Position numbers and translations under genes: made by a program | Shown here: piece after piece, positions 6,615-13,841 of the stretch | Numbering within the stretch: position 1 is the first letter of the stretch | Layout: each line of letters starts with the position of its first letter | IMG/VR virus record: IMGVR_UViG_3300021961_000647 | Location: 1-23,414 of that record | Direction: 5' to 3' (one strand) | DNA: 23,414 nt | From: a virus | Notes under the pieces: generated by a model | Told to the model about the DNA's origin: nothing | Databases searched by the model: none | Seen by the model: the letters and a program-made list of their open reading frames with translations, nothing else

Positions 6615-7412
6615 ATGGCAACATTCATTGACGAAGGCTACGAAGAGCCACAAGACGAAGAAGAGTTTTCATCTATCGAGGATGAACAAGAACAGGATAA
6701 CCCCACAGAGGAGCCTGAGCAACAAGACAACGAAGATGACATTCCTGATAAGTATAAAGGCAAGTCTGTTAAAGACATTGTTCGTATGCATCAAGAAGCC
6801 GAACGCGCAATCGGCAAGCAAGGGAGTGAAGTCGGGGAACTTCGACGAATTGTAGATGACTTTGTAAAAGCCCAAACCGTCACAAAACAACAACAAGCCC
6901 CAGAAGTCGAGGAAGAGGTAGATTTCTTTACCGACCCCGACAAAGCTATTGCAAGAGCTATCGAAAAGCATCCGAAGGTGCGACAAGCGGAAGAGCTGTC
7001 GGCACAAATGAGGAAGGCTGAAGCGTTAGCCAACCTGAAATCTGCTCACCCTGATTTTACTGAAGTCGTCAATGACGGTAGCTTCGCTGAATGGGTTAAC
7101 AAAAGTAAGGTACGTCAAGAGCTATTTAGTCGAGCTGACCGCAACTACGACTTTGACGCAGCGCATGAGTTGCTCACCACTTGGAAAGAACGAACTCAAG
7201 TGGTCAACCAGACAAAGGCAGTCGAACAAGTACAGCGTAAGCAAGCAGTTAAAAACGCATCCACTGGGTCATCCAAGGGTAGCGGTGAAACTGCAAGTAA
7301 GAAAACCTATCGCAGAGCCGACATCATCGAACTCATGCGTAAAAACCCTGACCGCTACGAACAGCTTGCTCCAGAAATTATGCAGGCATATGCGGAGGGT
7401 CGTGTTAAATAA
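6615..7412 (+). CDS. Capsid scaffold / assembly protein
   Basis: A 265-residue protein just before the major capsid gene, the usual scaffold position. The first 45 residues are extremely acidic (runs of E, D and Q), followed by IPDKYKGKSVKDIVRMHQEAERAIGKQGSEVGELR (split here as residues about 44-78), a pattern common to podovirus scaffolds. The middle is helical and charged. A Ser/Gly linker (STGSSKGSGE) leads to a basic C-terminal helix (RRADIIELMRKNPDRYEQLAPEI), where scaffolds typically bind the coat protein. ATG 6615 is chosen because GGAG (6605-6608) is 6 bases upstream; ATG 6591 is in frame but lies in the inverted repeat and lacks a clear ribosome binding site. Confidence 0.82.
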   Translation: MATFIDEGYEEPQDEEEFSSIEDEQEQDNPTEEPEQQDNEDDIPDKYKGKSVKDIVRMHQEAERAIGKQGSEVGELRRIVDDFVKAQTVTKQQQAPEVEEEVDFFTDPDKAIARAIEKHPKVRQAEELSAQMRKAEALANLKSAHPDFTEVVNDGSFAEWVNKSKVRQELFSRADRNYDFDAAHELLTTWKERTQVVNQTKAVEQVQRKQAVKNASTGSSKGSGETASKKTYRRADIIELMRKNPDRYEQLAPEIMQAYAEGRVK

Positions 7413-7434
7413 TCATTCTGAAAGGTAATTTATA

Positions 7435-8343
7435 ATGGCACTCGGAACTAATCACGTCACCAATACAACTGGTGCAACGTTTATCCCTGAATTGTGGTCT
7501 GACGAAATCATCGCAGCCTACAAACAAAACCTCGTTATGGCAAACCTCGTCTCTAAGATGTCCTTCAAGGGCAAAAAGGGCGACACATTGCACATCCCTA
7601 AGCCCACTCGTGGCGCTGCCTCTTTGAAAGCTGCTTCTAACCAAGTTACGTTGCAAGCTGCCACTGAGTCAGAAGTCCAAGTGTTGGTTAACAAGCACTA
7701 TGAATATAGCCGCTTGATCGAAGACATCACCGAAGTTCAGGCTTTGGCATCACTGCGTAAATTCTACACTGGTGACGCTGGCTACGCTTTGGCTAAGCAA
7801 GTTGACACCGACCTGTTGCAATTGGGTCGTGGCGCTCAAGGTGGTGACGGTACTATCGCTTATGATAAGGCTGTTATCGCTTCTGATGGCTCTACCCTGT
7901 ACACTGGTAGCAACGAAGCCGCTATCACTGACGCTGGTATCCGCAAAATCATCCAAACTTTGGACGATGCCGATGTACCTATGGACGGTCGCGTGTTGGT
8001 GTTGCCTCCTGTCGCTCGTAACGTGATGATGGGCTTGGCTCGTTTCACTGAGCAGGCTTTCGTTGGTGACGTTGGCGGTAGCAACACTATCCGCAACGGC
8101 GAAATCGGTAACGTCTATGGCGTGAAGGTTTATGTCTCTACCAACTGCGAGACTGCCACTGGTGACGCTCGTATCGGTATGATGTTCCACAAGGACGCTT
8201 TCGTGTTGGCTGAGCAAATGGGCGTTCGCTCACAGACTCAGTACAAGCAAGAGTACTTGGGTACATTGTTCACCTCTGATATGCTGTATGGCGTAAAAGA
8301 GTTGCGTGATGAAGCTGCTGTTGCAATTGCAATGACAGCCTAA
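7435..8343 (+). CDS. Major capsid protein
   Basis: A 302-residue protein following the scaffold and followed by a strong terminator, as is usual for the most abundant virion protein. The N-terminus ATFIPELWSDEIIAAYKQNL and the stretch KGKKGDTLHIPKPTRGAA (about 45-62) resemble coat proteins of environmental podoviruses, and VNKHYEYSRLIEDITEVQAL (about 85-104) fits the long spine helix region. An HK97-type fold is assumed from the family, not seen directly. Codon choice is strongly restricted (cgt, ggt, ttg, aac favoured), suggesting high expression. AAAGG (7421-7425) precedes ATG 7435. Confidence 0.88.
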   Translation: MALGTNHVTNTTGATFIPELWSDEIIAAYKQNLVMANLVSKMSFKGKKGDTLHIPKPTRGAASLKAASNQVTLQAATESEVQVLVNKHYEYSRLIEDITEVQALASLRKFYTGDAGYALAKQVDTDLLQLGRGAQGGDGTIAYDKAVIASDGSTLYTGSNEAAITDAGIRKIIQTLDDADVPMDGRVLVLPPVARNVMMGLARFTEQAFVGDVGGSNTIRNGEIGNVYGVKVYVSTNCETATGDARIGMMFHKDAFVLAEQMGVRSQTQYKQEYLGTLFTSDMLYGVKELRDEAAVAIAMTA

Positions 8344-8351
8344 TTAGGCTA

Positions 8352-8382
8352 GGGAGGCTCTCTTCGGAGGGCTTCCCCTTTT
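8352..8382 (+). terminator. Rho-independent terminator after the capsid gene
   Basis: GGGAGGCTCTC (8352-8362) pairs with GAGGGCTTCCC (8367-8377) as an 11-bp stem with two G-U pairs, closed by a UUCG tetraloop in its most stable setting (C-UUCG-G). CTTTTG follows at once. It lies nine bases after the capsid stop. Reading into the fibre genes must come from read-through or an unseen promoter. Confidence 0.9.
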
Positions 8383-8429
8383 GTTAAAGGGCTTTAGTTA
8401 GAGCCTTTCACCAAGAGTTTAACAAGGAG
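8381..8429 (+). promoter_or_regulatory. Structured leader overlapping the tail-fibre ribosome binding site
   Basis: TTGTTAAA (8381-8388) and TTTAACAA (8418-8425) are perfect 8-base complements. The second arm covers the first two bases of the AAGGAG ribosome binding site (8424-8429) for the fibre at 8435. Inside, AAAGGGCTTT (8386-8395) can pair with AGAGCCTTT (8400-8408) with one bulged G. The two structures compete for 8386-8388, so they could switch fibre translation. Pairing is visible in the bases; regulation is inference. Confidence 0.45.
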
Positions 8430-8434
8430 AAAAT

Positions 8435-10840
8435 ATGGCTATCTATCGTGGTCTAGGCGGTGCTGGCTCTAACGAGCAAGACGCTTCCATATCAGTTATT
8501 ACAACAAAGGCGTTGGAAGCCGCTACAAGTGCAACCAATGCCGCGACATCTGCTACTTCTGCTGCTACATCAGCAACCAACGCCGCTACGTCTGAAACTA
8601 ACGCGGCTACAAGTGCTTCTGCCGCTGGCACCTCTGCTACTAACGCAGCCACTAGCGCAAGTAACGCTAACTTTTCAGCCGCTTCCGCATTGGCTTCATC
8701 TGATAGTGCTACTTTAAGTGCAACCGCTGCCGCAGCCTCAGCCACTGGTGCCGCTACAAGTGCTAACGAAGCCGCTACAAGTGCTACTTCTGCTTCTACA
8801 AGTGCTGCTTCTACTTTGGCTATTTATGGTAGTACAGCCGCTGTAGACGCTGCTGTAGCTGCTGCCGCTGCTAGTGAAAGTGCTGCCGCTACGTCAGAAA
8901 CTAACGCTGCTGCTAGTGCTTCTGCTGCTTCTACTTCAGAAACTAACGCAGCAACTTCAGCTTCTAATGCTTCTTCTTCTGCTTCAAGTGCATCTACAAG
9001 TGCAGGCACAGCTACGACCAAAGCTAGCGAAGCATCAACTTCTGCCTCTAACGCTGCTACAAGTGCTTCTGCCGCCGCAGCTTCGGAGACAGCTTCAGCC
9101 GCCTCAGAAACAGCCGCCGCAGCTTCCGAAAGTGCTGCTGCTACCTCTGCCTCTAATGCAGCTTCTAGCGCCTCTAACGCCTCTTCTAGCGCGTCTACGG
9201 CTACAACTAAAGCAAGTGAAGCAGCCGCTAGTGAGTCAGCCGCAGCAACTTCAGCTAGCAATGCCGCTACAAGTGCTACAAACGCTTCTAACAGCGCCTC
9301 AGCAGCCGCAACAAGCGAGACTAATGCCGCAGCCTCAGCAAGCGCAGCAAGCGCCTCAGAAGCCGCCGCAGCCGCCTCATTTGACGCTTTCGATGACCGT
9401 TACCTTGGCTCAAAGACATCTGACCCATCAGTAGATAATGATGGTAATGCGTTGTTGACTGGCGCATTGTACTTTGACTCAGTAACTGGTGTTATGAAAG
9501 TCTGGAGTGGTACAAACTGGATTGCTGCTTACGCTTCGTTGTCAGGTGCTATGTTTGCATCTAACAACTTATCTGATGTCTCCTCTATTCCTACTGCTCG
9601 TAGTAACCTTGGTTTGGGTACAGCGGCTGTCGAAGATGTTTCAGCTTTTATTGCCCCTAATAGTACAGCTACTTTGTATAGCTTGACCACAACCGATGGT
9701 TTAGAAGTTGGTGGGGCTTTGGTTGTAACTGGTGACCTAACTGTTAACGGCACAACAACAACCATTGACACCGCAAACTTGGCGGTTGAGGATAACATGA
9801 TTTACCTCAACTCAGGTAGTTCTGTTACTAACCCTGATTTGGGTTTTGCGGGTAACTACAACGATGGGTCTTATGCTCATGCTGGTTTCTTCCGTGATGC
9901 TACCGATGGTCGTTGGAAGGCTTTTGATGGGTACACACCAGAGCCTGATGCTTCCCCTGAAATTAACACATCTCATGCGTCTTTCAGTTTAGGTGACATT
10001 CAAGCTGCTACTTTCTACGGTGCTTTGGTAGGTAATGCAGCTACGGCTACATTAGCAGCTACGGCTACCAACGTTGCATACTCTGGTTTGACGGGAACAG
10101 TCCCTACATGGAACCAAAACACCACAGGCAATGCAGCTACGGCTGATTATGCTACTTCTGCTGGTACGGCTGCTGCTGTTCCTTATGCTAACCTGACAGG
10201 CACAGTTCCTACGTGGAACCAGAACACTACTGGTAACGCAGCTACGGCAACAAAACTAGCTACTGCACGTACTATTGGTTTAAGTGGTGATGTTTCTGGT
10301 AGTGTTAGTTTTGATGGTAGCGCTAACGCAACAATTACTGCTGTAGTTGCCGATGATAGCCATAACCACATTATTAGTAACGTGGATGGGTTGCAAGCGG
10401 CTTTGGATAGCAAACAACCAACAGGTTCTTATTTAACTGGTAACCAAACAATTACACTGTCTGGTGATGTTTCTGGTTCAGGCACAACAGCAATTACTGT
10501 TACTGTTGCCGATGATAGCCATAACCACATTATTAGTAACGTGGATGGGTTGCAGACTGCTTTAGACGGTAAAGCTCCTTTAACAGGCACTGGAGCAAGC
10601 GGTACTTGGGGTATTAACATCACGGGTAACGCTGCCACAGCTACCTCAGCTACTTCTGCTGGTTCAGCTACTTCAGCAACCTCAGCTACGACAGCAACTA
10701 ACCTTTCTACTGGTACATGGACTGTAACTGAAAGTGCTGGTGTTTTGTACTTTGCAGTCTCAGGTACTAATAAAGCTAAATTGGATTCAAGTGGCAACCT
10801 TACGGTTGTCGGTAACGTAACTGCTTACGGGAGTGTATAA
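8435..10840 (+). CDS. Long tail fibre with Ala/Ser/Thr-rich shaft and HxH motifs
   Basis: An 801-residue fibre protein. Residues 1-25 are a short head (MAIYRGLGGAGSNEQDAS). From about 26 to 315 the chain is almost only Ala, Ser, Thr and Asn in quasi-heptad units such as AATSATN and AATSETN, expected to make a long trimeric stalk. DAFDDRYLGSKTSDPS then starts a globular and beta-rich part, with SDVSSIPTARSNLGLGTAA and GDLTVNGTTTTIDTANLAVEDN, patterns common in phage fibres. Two copies of DDSHNHIISNVDGLQ bring HxH motifs (H643/H645 and H696/H698), which in T4 gp37 bind iron along the trimer axis. The last residues, NVTAYGSV, resemble the end of the short fibre at 17298. No self-cleaving chaperone domain is seen. 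AAGGAG (8424-8429) precedes it. Confidence 0.87.
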   Translation: MAIYRGLGGAGSNEQDASISVITTKALEAATSATNAATSATSAATSATNAATSETNAATSASAAGTSATNAATSASNANFSAASALASSDSATLSATAAAASATGAATSANEAATSATSASTSAASTLAIYGSTAAVDAAVAAAAASESAAATSETNAAASASAASTSETNAATSASNASSSASSASTSAGTATTKASEASTSASNAATSASAAAASETASAASETAAAASESAAATSASNAASSASNASSSASTATTKASEAAASESAAATSASNAATSATNASNSASAAATSETNAAASASAASASEAAAAASFDAFDDRYLGSKTSDPSVDNDGNALLTGALYFDSVTGVMKVWSGTNWIAAYASLSGAMFASNNLSDVSSIPTARSNLGLGTAAVEDVSAFIAPNSTATLYSLTTTDGLEVGGALVVTGDLTVNGTTTTIDTANLAVEDNMIYLNSGSSVTNPDLGFAGNYNDGSYAHAGFFRDATDGRWKAFDGYTPEPDASPEINTSHASFSLGDIQAATFYGALVGNAATATLAATATNVAYSGLTGTVPTWNQNTTGNAATADYATSAGTAAAVPYANLTGTVPTWNQNTTGNAATATKLATARTIGLSGDVSGSVSFDGSANATITAVVADDSHNHIISNVDGLQAALDSKQPTGSYLTGNQTITLSGDVSGSGTTAITVTVADDSHNHIISNVDGLQTALDGKAPLTGTGASGTWGINITGNAATATSATSAGSATSATSATTATNLSTGTWTVTESAGVLYFAVSGTNKAKLDSSGNLTVVGNVTAYGSV
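8507..9380 (+). repeat. Coding repeat region of the fibre stalk (Ala/Ser/Thr-rich)
   Basis: About 290 codons of imperfect units built from Ala, Ser, Thr, Asn and Glu. The protein repeats strongly, but at the DNA level codons are mixed (gct, gcc, gca and gcg for Ala; agt, agc, tct, tca and tcc for Ser), so few exact DNA repeats exceed a dozen bases. A segment without the pattern (LAIYGSTAAVDAAV, near residue 128) interrupts it. The opposite strand shows long Ala/Val/Glu-rich frames that are only shadows of this composition. Confidence 0.8.
10346..10395 (+). repeat. 50-bp exact direct repeat in the fibre gene (copy 1; copy 2 at 10505-10554)
   Basis: Bases 10346-10395 and 10505-10554 are identical over 50 positions, offset by 159 bases (53 codons), so recombination between them would delete or add 53 residues in frame. 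They encode the VADDSHNHIISNVDGLQ motif twice. Nearby, the unit LTGTVPTWNQNTTGNAATA also occurs twice, around 10087-10150 and 10195-10250, but with synonymous changes in its DNA. Confidence 0.9.
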
Positions 10841-11751
10841 TGGCATTACCTAGTTCTGGGAGTATTTCCCTTAGTCAAGTAAACACTGAATTAGGTGTTT
10901 CAGCGACAGCAACACGTAGTTTGAATGACGCTACTACACGTTCTTTGTTTGGAGTTAGTAGTGGAGCTATTTCTTTATCGAATGGCTATGGTAAAGCTAA
11001 TGAGTTTGCTTTCACAATTTCATCTACTCAAACTAACGCTAATTTGTCGTCACTAGCAACTACCGCTGGATGGAATGGGTCATCAAAAGTAGTTGTTACA
11101 ATTAACTCAGGATTGTATATTACATCTAATTCAACAAGTACTCCTGCTTTAACTGTTAGTGGCTTCCCTAACGGAGTAAAGATAATCAACAACGGTATTA
11201 TTGTTGGTGATGGTGGTAACGGGGGTAACGGGGGTAACGGGGGTACACCACTAAACGGAAGTCCGGGAGGTAACGCAGGAGGCGCTATCCTTGTTTCCAG
11301 CCCTACTGAAATTCAAAATAATAATACAATTGCTGGCGGTGGTGGCGGTGGCGGTGGCGGCGGTGCTGCTTATTATTATGCTTCTGGCTACGGCTCATAT
11401 CAAAGATACGCTGGCGGTGGCGGTGGTGGCGGTCGTACTGGTTTAACAAATACATCAGGAGGTTCGCCGGGAAATTACAACGTTGCTGTTGGTGGCGCTA
11501 GTGGCGGTAGTGGTACTGTGTCATCGGCTGGAAGTGGTGGTGCTGGTTCTGGTTATAGTTATTATAACAGGGCGCGTGGAGGTGATGGCGGTGGTTGGGG
11601 TTCTAATGGGAACGCTGGTCAAACTGGAATTAGCCAAGATATGACTTCAACTGGAAGTGGCGGCGCGGGTGGTTCAGGCGGTTATGTTGTTTCAGGAAAC
11701 AGTTATGTAACTTGGTTAGCCACAGGAACTAGAAACGGGAGTTTGATCTAA
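10840..11751 (+). CDS. Glycine-rich tail-tip adhesin (gp38-like candidate)
   Basis: A 303-residue protein that starts on the stop of the long fibre (TAATG). The first 52 residues, MALPSSGSISLSQVNTELG to LSNGYGK, form a conserved-looking base seen in phage tail proteins. Residues 53-120 are beta-like. From about 122 the chain is dominated by glycine runs (GGNGGNGGNGG, a run of ten Gly near 166, GGGGGGGR, GSGGAGG) separated by aromatic, variable loops such as AAYYYASGYGSYQRY. This design matches gp38 adhesins of T2/S16-type phages, in which polyglycine helices hold loops that recognise the host surface. Being next to the fibre supports docking on its tip. No sequence identity to gp38 is claimed. 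Confidence 0.65.
   Translation: MALPSSGSISLSQVNTELGVSATATRSLNDATTRSLFGVSSGAISLSNGYGKANEFAFTISSTQTNANLSSLATTAGWNGSSKVVVTINSGLYITSNSTSTPALTVSGFPNGVKIINNGIIVGDGGNGGNGGNGGTPLNGSPGGNAGGAILVSSPTEIQNNNTIAGGGGGGGGGGAAYYYASGYGSYQRYAGGGGGGGRTGLTNTSGGSPGNYNVAVGGASGGSGTVSSAGSGGAGSGYSYYNRARGGDGGGWGSNGNAGQTGISQDMTSTGSGGAGGSGGYVVSGNSYVTWLATGTRNGSLI
11215..11241 (+). repeat. Three tandem 9-bp units in the adhesin gene
   Basis: GGTAACGGG is repeated three times without change (11215-11241) and followed by a partial fourth unit. It encodes Gly-Asn-Gly three times. Gain or loss of units keeps the frame, so slippage can vary the adhesin length. GGT/GGC runs at about 11335-11364 and 11413-11433 have similar potential. 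Confidence 0.85.
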
Positions 11752-12104
11752 TGCAAGAAATAAACTATATCTATAATATAAAAAGTGTTAGTGAAGAGAA
11801 TAGATGTATGGAGATAGTTTATTCTGCTACCGGGCATGAAACCATAACCGTGGGAGTTCGACTACCCTATGTAGGTGAAGATTTAGAAGATGTCATACAT
11901 TCTTTTTCTCCTGTACCTATCTGGTTAGAAAGAATGCAAACAACTTATACACCAAAAGCAGGAACAATTGGCGTTTTATCTAGTTTGAGAAATCATAATA
12001 AAGAAGAGCCTAAACTGATGGAACAAGAATTTTTATTTTTCACACCTACTACTGGTTCTATTCCAACTTTAATAGTAGAAGGAAATAAAAATGAGTCAAC
12101 CTAA
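11751..12104 (+). CDS. Small tail-associated protein, unknown function
   Basis: A 117-residue protein starting on the stop codon of the adhesin (TAATG). The N-terminal half looks beta-rich (INYIYNIKSVSEENRCMEIVYSA), followed by the conserved-looking VRLPYVGEDLEDVIHSFSPVPIWLE (about 38-62). The R-L-P-W/Y-x-G-E pattern recurs in small proteins beside fibre genes of other phages, to my recollection of unknown role; a fibre-assembly or adhesin-capping protein would fit. The gene and the two after it are more AT-rich than the rest of the window, a hint of separate origin. It overlaps the next gene by 14 bases. Confidence 0.65.
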   Translation: MQEINYIYNIKSVSEENRCMEIVYSATGHETITVGVRLPYVGEDLEDVIHSFSPVPIWLERMQTTYTPKAGTIGVLSSLRNHNKEEPKLMEQEFLFFTPTTGSIPTLIVEGNKNEST

Positions 12105-12447
12105 TGTAAATATTGGTTTAGTGTCTAATTTGTTTGTTAGACAAATGTGTTTTGACAAAACAGGTGATGCAGAAATACCTCATGCACATACTTTTGACCA
12201 TTTAACATTACTAGCAAAAGGTCGTTTGAAGGTAACAATTGATGGTGAAGAAACTGTATTTACAGCACCTCAAATGATATTTATCAAAGCTGACGTCCTC
12301 CATTCTTTAAAAGCAGATTCAGACCAAGCTATTGCTTATTGTATCCATGCTTTGAGAGATGAGGAAGGTGATATTATTTCACCAGATATGGTGCCAAAGG
12401 CAGAGGCTTTAACAAAAGTTCTTAATGGACTTGTGAAAAAAGAATAA
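12091..12447 (+). CDS. Cupin-domain protein
   Basis: A 118-residue single-domain protein with cupin features. Motif one is G25...P30-H31-x-H33 with H37 where the usual Glu stands, then G44. Motif two is PQMIFIKADVLHSL with H71. The histidines H31, H33 and H71 would hold one metal ion in the small beta-barrel. Cupins range from dioxygenases and sugar isomerases to pure binding proteins, so the reaction cannot be read from this. AAGGA before ATG 12091 supports the start, inside the end of the preceding gene. Its place among adhesin genes suggests work on the tail tip or on a surface sugar; this is inference. Confidence 0.75.
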   Translation: MSQPNVNIGLVSNLFVRQMCFDKTGDAEIPHAHTFDHLTLLAKGRLKVTIDGEETVFTAPQMIFIKADVLHSLKADSDQAIAYCIHALRDEEGDIISPDMVPKAEALTKVLNGLVKKE

Positions 12448-12448
12448 C

Positions 12449-12973
12449 ATGAAATCCATTGCGTTACCAAATTTTGATAAGTTAGCAGATTTTGTTGAAT
12501 GGTATTTCAAAAATGGTAAACCAATGTTGGTTCCTGATGATTTTGAAGTGTTCTTAACAGATGATGCAACGTCTAGTTGTCTGTTCAGAAGTGGTAGGTA
12601 TCAAGTAGAATTGTATTTAATACACCCTAACCCTTTGGTTCCACCTCACGAGCACCCCGGAGTTGAGAATATAGAAATACCATCAAACTGTTGGTCAACG
12701 TTAACACCATTAGAAATACCAGCTTTTCTACAAGTGGAAGGTCAAGTACACGGTGATTCTTTTAAAGAAAGAGGAGCTAAAACAGGATTTGTGATTATGT
12801 CTTTTCAACGTTGGGACGATAATCTAAAAATGAGTACAATAGGTTCTCGATGGAAAGGACATACCGCTGGTGAGAAACATGAGGCTTTAATTAGGCGTTT
12901 TAATCCTAATGCGCTTATCTACCCCGGATATGCTGATGTTACTAAAACAAATAAAGTGGTAGACGTATTATGA
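12449..12973 (+). CDS. Second cupin-like protein
   Basis: A 174-residue protein one base after the stop of the first cupin. PPHEHPGVENIEI holds H67-x-H69-x3-E73, the classic first cupin motif with its Glu. The second motif is not clear; H101 in GQVHGDSF is the best candidate for the remaining metal ligand. The regions around it (FRSGRYQVELYLIHP before, GFVIMSFQRW after) alternate like beta strands. The C-terminal 50 residues (RFNPNALIYPGYADV) lie outside the barrel. The two cupins share little sequence beyond the HxH core, so they are not a recent duplication. It overlaps the next gene by four bases (ATGA). Confidence 0.65.
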   Translation: MKSIALPNFDKLADFVEWYFKNGKPMLVPDDFEVFLTDDATSSCLFRSGRYQVELYLIHPNPLVPPHEHPGVENIEIPSNCWSTLTPLEIPAFLQVEGQVHGDSFKERGAKTGFVIMSFQRWDDNLKMSTIGSRWKGHTAGEKHEALIRRFNPNALIYPGYADVTKTNKVVDVL

Positions 12974-13191
12974 CAGAAGTAACTCACAAAGAAATATATG
13001 ATAGGCTCGTAGCTGTTGAATCCAAGGTAGATAAGTTAGGAGCGGAAACAGAGCAGGTTGTTAAAGCCTTCTCTGCCGCTCAAGGCGCTTTTACCGTGTT
13101 AGAGTGGTTAGCTAAAGCGGCTAAACCACTTCTCTGGATTGCTGGTGTCATCACTGCTTTTTCTTTTATAATTTCAGAATATAGGAAGTAA
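12970..13191 (+). CDS. Holin-like small membrane protein (XhlA-like layout)
   Basis: A 73-residue protein: a charged N-terminal coiled coil (EIYDRLVAVESKVDKLGAETEQVVKAF, about 8-34), then EWLAKAAKPLLWIAGVITAFSFII (about 45-68) as one membrane segment, and a short charged tail (SEYRK). One membrane helix after an amphipathic coil is the layout of XhlA-type proteins and of several single-helix holins, which make holes in the inner membrane to time lysis. It is about 10 kb from the lysin and spanin candidates. A structural membrane protein remains possible. Confidence 0.55.
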   Translation: MTEVTHKEIYDRLVAVESKVDKLGAETEQVVKAFSAAQGAFTVLEWLAKAAKPLLWIAGVITAFSFIISEYRK

Positions 13192-13192
13192 C

Positions 13193-13672
13193 ATGATAGA
13201 CCCTGTTAGCGCGTTTGCCTTAGCAACTAGCGCATTCAACATGATTAAAAAGGCTGTTGAGGCTGGAAGAGAAATTGAAGATTGCGTTGGCTACTTCGGC
13301 AAGTTCTTTCAGGGTGTCAGCGACATCAACAAAGCAGAGGAAGAGGCTAAGAATCCACCTCTGTTTCGTAAGTTGCTCAGTGGAGGTTCTGTAGAGGAAG
13401 AGGCTTTTCAGGCTGTAGTCCATAAGCAGAAGGTGCAGCAAATGGAGAATGAGCTGCGAGAGCTTATAACCTATCGCTACGGTGTGGAGACATACAGAGA
13501 GATGCTCCAGATGCGTAGGCAGATACGGGAACAACGAGAGAAGACAATTTATAAACAGGCTGAAAGGCGTAAAGCCCTCCTGTGGAACTCACTTGCCATT
13601 GGTATTGTATCAGCCGGGATAGGCGCTATCTGGTGGCTCATTGTGTTAATGATTGATATGAAGGGTGGTTAA
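13193..13672 (+). CDS. Coiled-coil protein with C-terminal membrane segment
   Basis: A 159-residue protein one base after the holin-like gene. The N-terminus ([25 protein letters not shown]) is amphipathic. Residues about 75-125 are a long charged coiled coil ([15 protein letters not shown] to [15 protein letters not shown]). A hydrophobic segment [26 protein letters not shown] (about 129-154) ends the chain with DMKGG. The MIDPVSAF start recurs in environmental phages, to my recollection without known function. The order of membrane and coil is opposite to Rz, so a spanin role is unlikely; partnership with the holin-like neighbour is possible. Confidence 0.65.
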   Translation: MIDPVSAFALATSAFNMIKKAVEAGREIEDCVGYFGKFFQGVSDINKAEEEAKNPPLFRKLLSGGSVEEEAFQAVVHKQKVQQMENELRELITYRYGVETYREMLQMRRQIREQREKTIYKQAERRKALLWNSLAIGIVSAGIGAIWWLIVLMIDMKGG

Positions 13673-13673
13673 T

Positions 13674-13841
13674 ATGCCATTGAAGAAAGGTAAGAGCGAC
13701 AAAGCTGTCAGCTCAAATATCAGTATGCTGGTTAAAGAGGGTCGCCCACAGAAACAAGCAGTCGCTATCGCTATGAGCAAGGCTGGTCGTAAGCTGCCTG
13801 AGCGTAACCAACGGGCTAAGACTAACAAGGGGAAGAAGTAA
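13674..13841 (+). CDS. Small basic phage protein (DUF6496-like)
   Basis: A 55-residue protein, starting one base after the preceding stop and ending on the start of the next gene (TAATG). It begins [20 protein letters not shown] and continues [20 protein letters not shown], a pattern shared with a widespread family of tiny phage and bacterial proteins that I recall as DUF6496. About a quarter of residues are Lys or Arg, so binding to nucleic acid is plausible. Function is unknown. It is easily missed because of its length, but the tight stop/start fit on both sides supports it. Confidence 0.8.
   Translation: MPLKKGKSDKAVSSNISMLVKEGRPQKQAVAIAMSKAGRKLPERNQRAKTNKGKK

Noticed and set aside
6591-6617. 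ATG 6591 as scaffold start
   Set aside because: It lies in the right arm region of an inverted repeat with no ribosome binding site; ATG 6615 has GGAG at proper distance.
7750-8217. 155-codon minus-strand frame inside the capsid gene
   Set aside because: Antisense to a highly biased, well-supported gene; low-complexity Thr/Ser/Val product and no start signals.
8443-9261. Long minus-strand frames rich in Ala, Val and Glu (8443-8745 and 8824-9261)
   Set aside because: They are the reverse reading of the Ala/Ser/Thr repeat region of the fibre; they have no ribosome binding site or sensible protein pattern.
8874-9434. 186-codon + strand frame rich in Leu, Gln and Pro
   Set aside because: Out-of-frame reading of the fibre stalk repeats; composition is a direct result of the gct/aca-type repeats.
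10361-10372. SHNH motif taken as an HNH endonuclease
   Set aside because: It lies in a tail fibre within a repeated DDSHNHIISNVDGLQ segment; HxH in fibres is a known metal-binding motif and no nuclease domain surrounds it.
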